64,000 nt of DNA, taken from NCBI GenBank assembly GCA_003990705.1, contig AP018318.1, positions 1,054,001-1,118,000 on the forward strand. The letters run 5' to 3'. This stretch comes from Nostoc sp. HK-01 (lineage in GTDB: Bacteria; Cyanobacteriota; Cyanobacteriia; Cyanobacteriales; Nostocaceae). Shown here one piece after another: positions 63,032-64,000 of this stretch. The notes below the pieces were generated by a model that was given only the letters and a program-made list of their open reading frames with translations, was not told the DNA's origin and made no database searches. The position numbers and the translations under genes are program-made. The number at the start of each line of letters is the position of its first letter. Within the stretch, counting starts at the first letter, position 1.

Positions 63032-64000
63032 GCTTCATAGCCCTTAAACCTCGCTGATAATATGCTTGCTTATTGCGACTGAAACCGGCCAGTTCCTCGA
63101 CCCATGCTTGACACTCATGCCAAGCAACTATCCAATTTTGACCATATAAACCTATCCAGAAATTACTGTGACGTTTCTCATTTCTATTTTTTTCTTGGCT
63201 ACGACAAATATATGATTCTTGTTTTTGAAATTTAGTCCTTTGTCCATGTAACCAAGCACTGGTCATAGCTAAAGCAATTAAGAATATTAAACGTACAAGT
63301 CTATCAGGATTAGCTTGAGAACTTTCCAAATTGTAACCGCCAGTTTTACAATCTTTGAACATGGCTTCAATCCCAAAGCGTTGAGTATATATTTTGAGGG
63401 CAGTATTTAAATCAGGCAAATTAGTTAATAAATACCAAGCTTCCTTTTCTTGTTTACTTCTATACTTTCTTTTCCAGTAGACTGCTAAATTAAACCGACC
63501 AAAACCTTTTTTCTGAGTCAACTTAACATTGGGATAAAATTGACGAATACCAGGGTAAATCTCAATGCTACTTAAAGACTGAAATTTTTGTCTTTTTTCT
63601 TGAAAAGTCGTATCCTTTTTTTGACGAAATACAAAACTCTGGTTCTGCTTGTGGAGCCAATGCGCCAGTTCTACGCTATGAAATTCTCTATCCCCGATAA
63701 TCACTAATTTATACTTTTTTAATAAACGGATTACTGGGCGTAATACTTTTTGCTGTTCTTCTAAGTTACTGCTACCATCTTTTTCTAATAAGCACCAATA
63801 TATTGGCCATGCTCTTTTTTGGTAAATCACACTTACCATCAATATATTATTTTCTTTCCACTGTGTTCTATCCATCGCAATTGTTAACTGTGACCCTACT
63901 TTAAAATTTTGGTTAATTATTGCTTCAATGATAGGGAACCACAACAAGACTACACTCAAAGCATTTAGTGTTAAAAACCTTTGTAAATGCCGCCTACGAC
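63012..64000 (-). CDS. IS4 family transposase, 5' end outside the window
   Basis: The frame is open to the right edge; upstream of the TTG at 63959 it continues with RRRHLQRFLTLNALSVVLL, so the true start lies beyond 64000. DDE residues: Asp in AMDRTQWKENN, Asp in VIIGDREFHS, and Glu in the Y-x2-R-x3-E-x6-K signature (YTQRFGIEAMFKDCK). The stop is about 15-20 bp from the apparent IS end (near 62995). The terminal repeat cannot be confirmed because the other end is not visible. Confidence 0.9.
   Translation of the reverse strand, partial: RRRHLQRFLTLNALSVVLLWFPIIEAIINQNFKVGSQLTIAMDRTQWKENNILMVSVIYQKRAWPIYWCLLEKDGSSNLEEQQKVLRPVIRLLKKYKLVIIGDREFHSVELAHWLHKQNQSFVFRQKKDTTFQEKRQKFQSLSSIEIYPGIRQFYPNVKLTQKKGFGRFNLAVYWKRKYRSKQEKEAWYLLTNLPDLNTALKIYTQRFGIEAMFKDCKTGGYNLESSQANPDRLVRLIFLIALAMTSAWLHGQRTKFQKQESYICRSQEKNRNEKRHSNFWIGLYGQNWIVAWHECQAWVEELAGFSRNKQAYYQRGLRAMKLIQQAL

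Noticed and set aside
1-64000. CRISPR arrays
   Set aside because: No regularly spaced direct repeats with unique spacers seen; the repeat tracts are short heptamer-type or palindromic.

Overview
The window is chromosomal-type DNA from a filamentous, probably heterocyst-forming cyanobacterium (Nostocales, Nostoc/Anabaena/Calothrix-like). Evidence: oxygenic photosynthesis genes (psbV, plastocyanin petE, cytochrome c6 petJ), aerobic chlorophyll and bilin genes (acsF, heme oxygenase), a devBCA-type exporter, many HIP1 octamers (GCGATCGC), dispersed cyanobacterial palindromes and short tandem repeats, and IS701-type and IS4-type insertion sequences. The exact species cannot be read from the sequence.

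Layout. 1-2.3 kb: 3' part of aconitase B. 2.3-8.3 kb: small membrane proteins, a DUF559 endonuclease-like gene framed by direct repeats, an isopentenyl phosphate kinase, an unusual multi-repeat SPFH protein and a Tat-exported RidA-like protein. 8.6-12.3 kb is the most unusual region: a retron. Its reverse transcriptase (NATPH, YVDD, VTG motifs) is preceded by a ~275-nt non-coding RNA with clear a1/a2 inverted repeats. A second, diverged copy of that RNA lies downstream of the RT. Each RNA copy has its own tRNA or tRNA-like gene and conserved leader, and a complete IS701-family element (TSD CTAA) sits 5 bp outside one a1 arm. 12.5-19.7 kb: an orphan protein, a three-gene ABC-2 exporter operon and an MscS channel. 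19.8-25.2 kb: housekeeping genes (leuB, pilD, accD) and an MFS permease. 25.4-31.1 kb: a sugar ABC importer (binding protein and two permeases) split by an opposite-strand AAA+ ATPase gene. 31.5-33.5 kb: psbV, petE, petJ. 33.5-37 kb: a peptide-exporter-like ABC protein with a parvulin isomerase. 37-43.8 kb: DUF92 kinase-like protein, VOC protein, lipase, Ala/Pro/Lys-rich protein, TPR protein, rsmE, cytochrome P450. 43.9-48.1 kb: devBCA exporter and divergent TetR regulator, with two matching operator palindromes before devB. 48.2-54.7 kb: purH and a seven-PAS hybrid histidine kinase, bracketed by three Yfr2-like small RNAs. 54.7-57.6 kb: ZIP transporter, DUF3891, Mn-catalase, GlsB-type protein. 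58-62.2 kb: hemN, heme oxygenase and acsF arranged like the micro-oxic tetrapyrrole cluster of other cyanobacteria. 62.3-64 kb: a CLC channel gene cut by an IS4-family element that runs off the right edge.

How the genes relate: the soluble electron carriers and cytochrome c550 form one photosynthetic block. hemN/ho/acsF would sustain heme, bilin and chlorophyll synthesis at low oxygen. devBCA with its TetR gene looks like an inducible envelope or efflux exporter. The retron region is accessory DNA shaped by duplication and IS insertion. Starts were revised against the longest ORF where a ribosome site or repeat-derived extension justified it.
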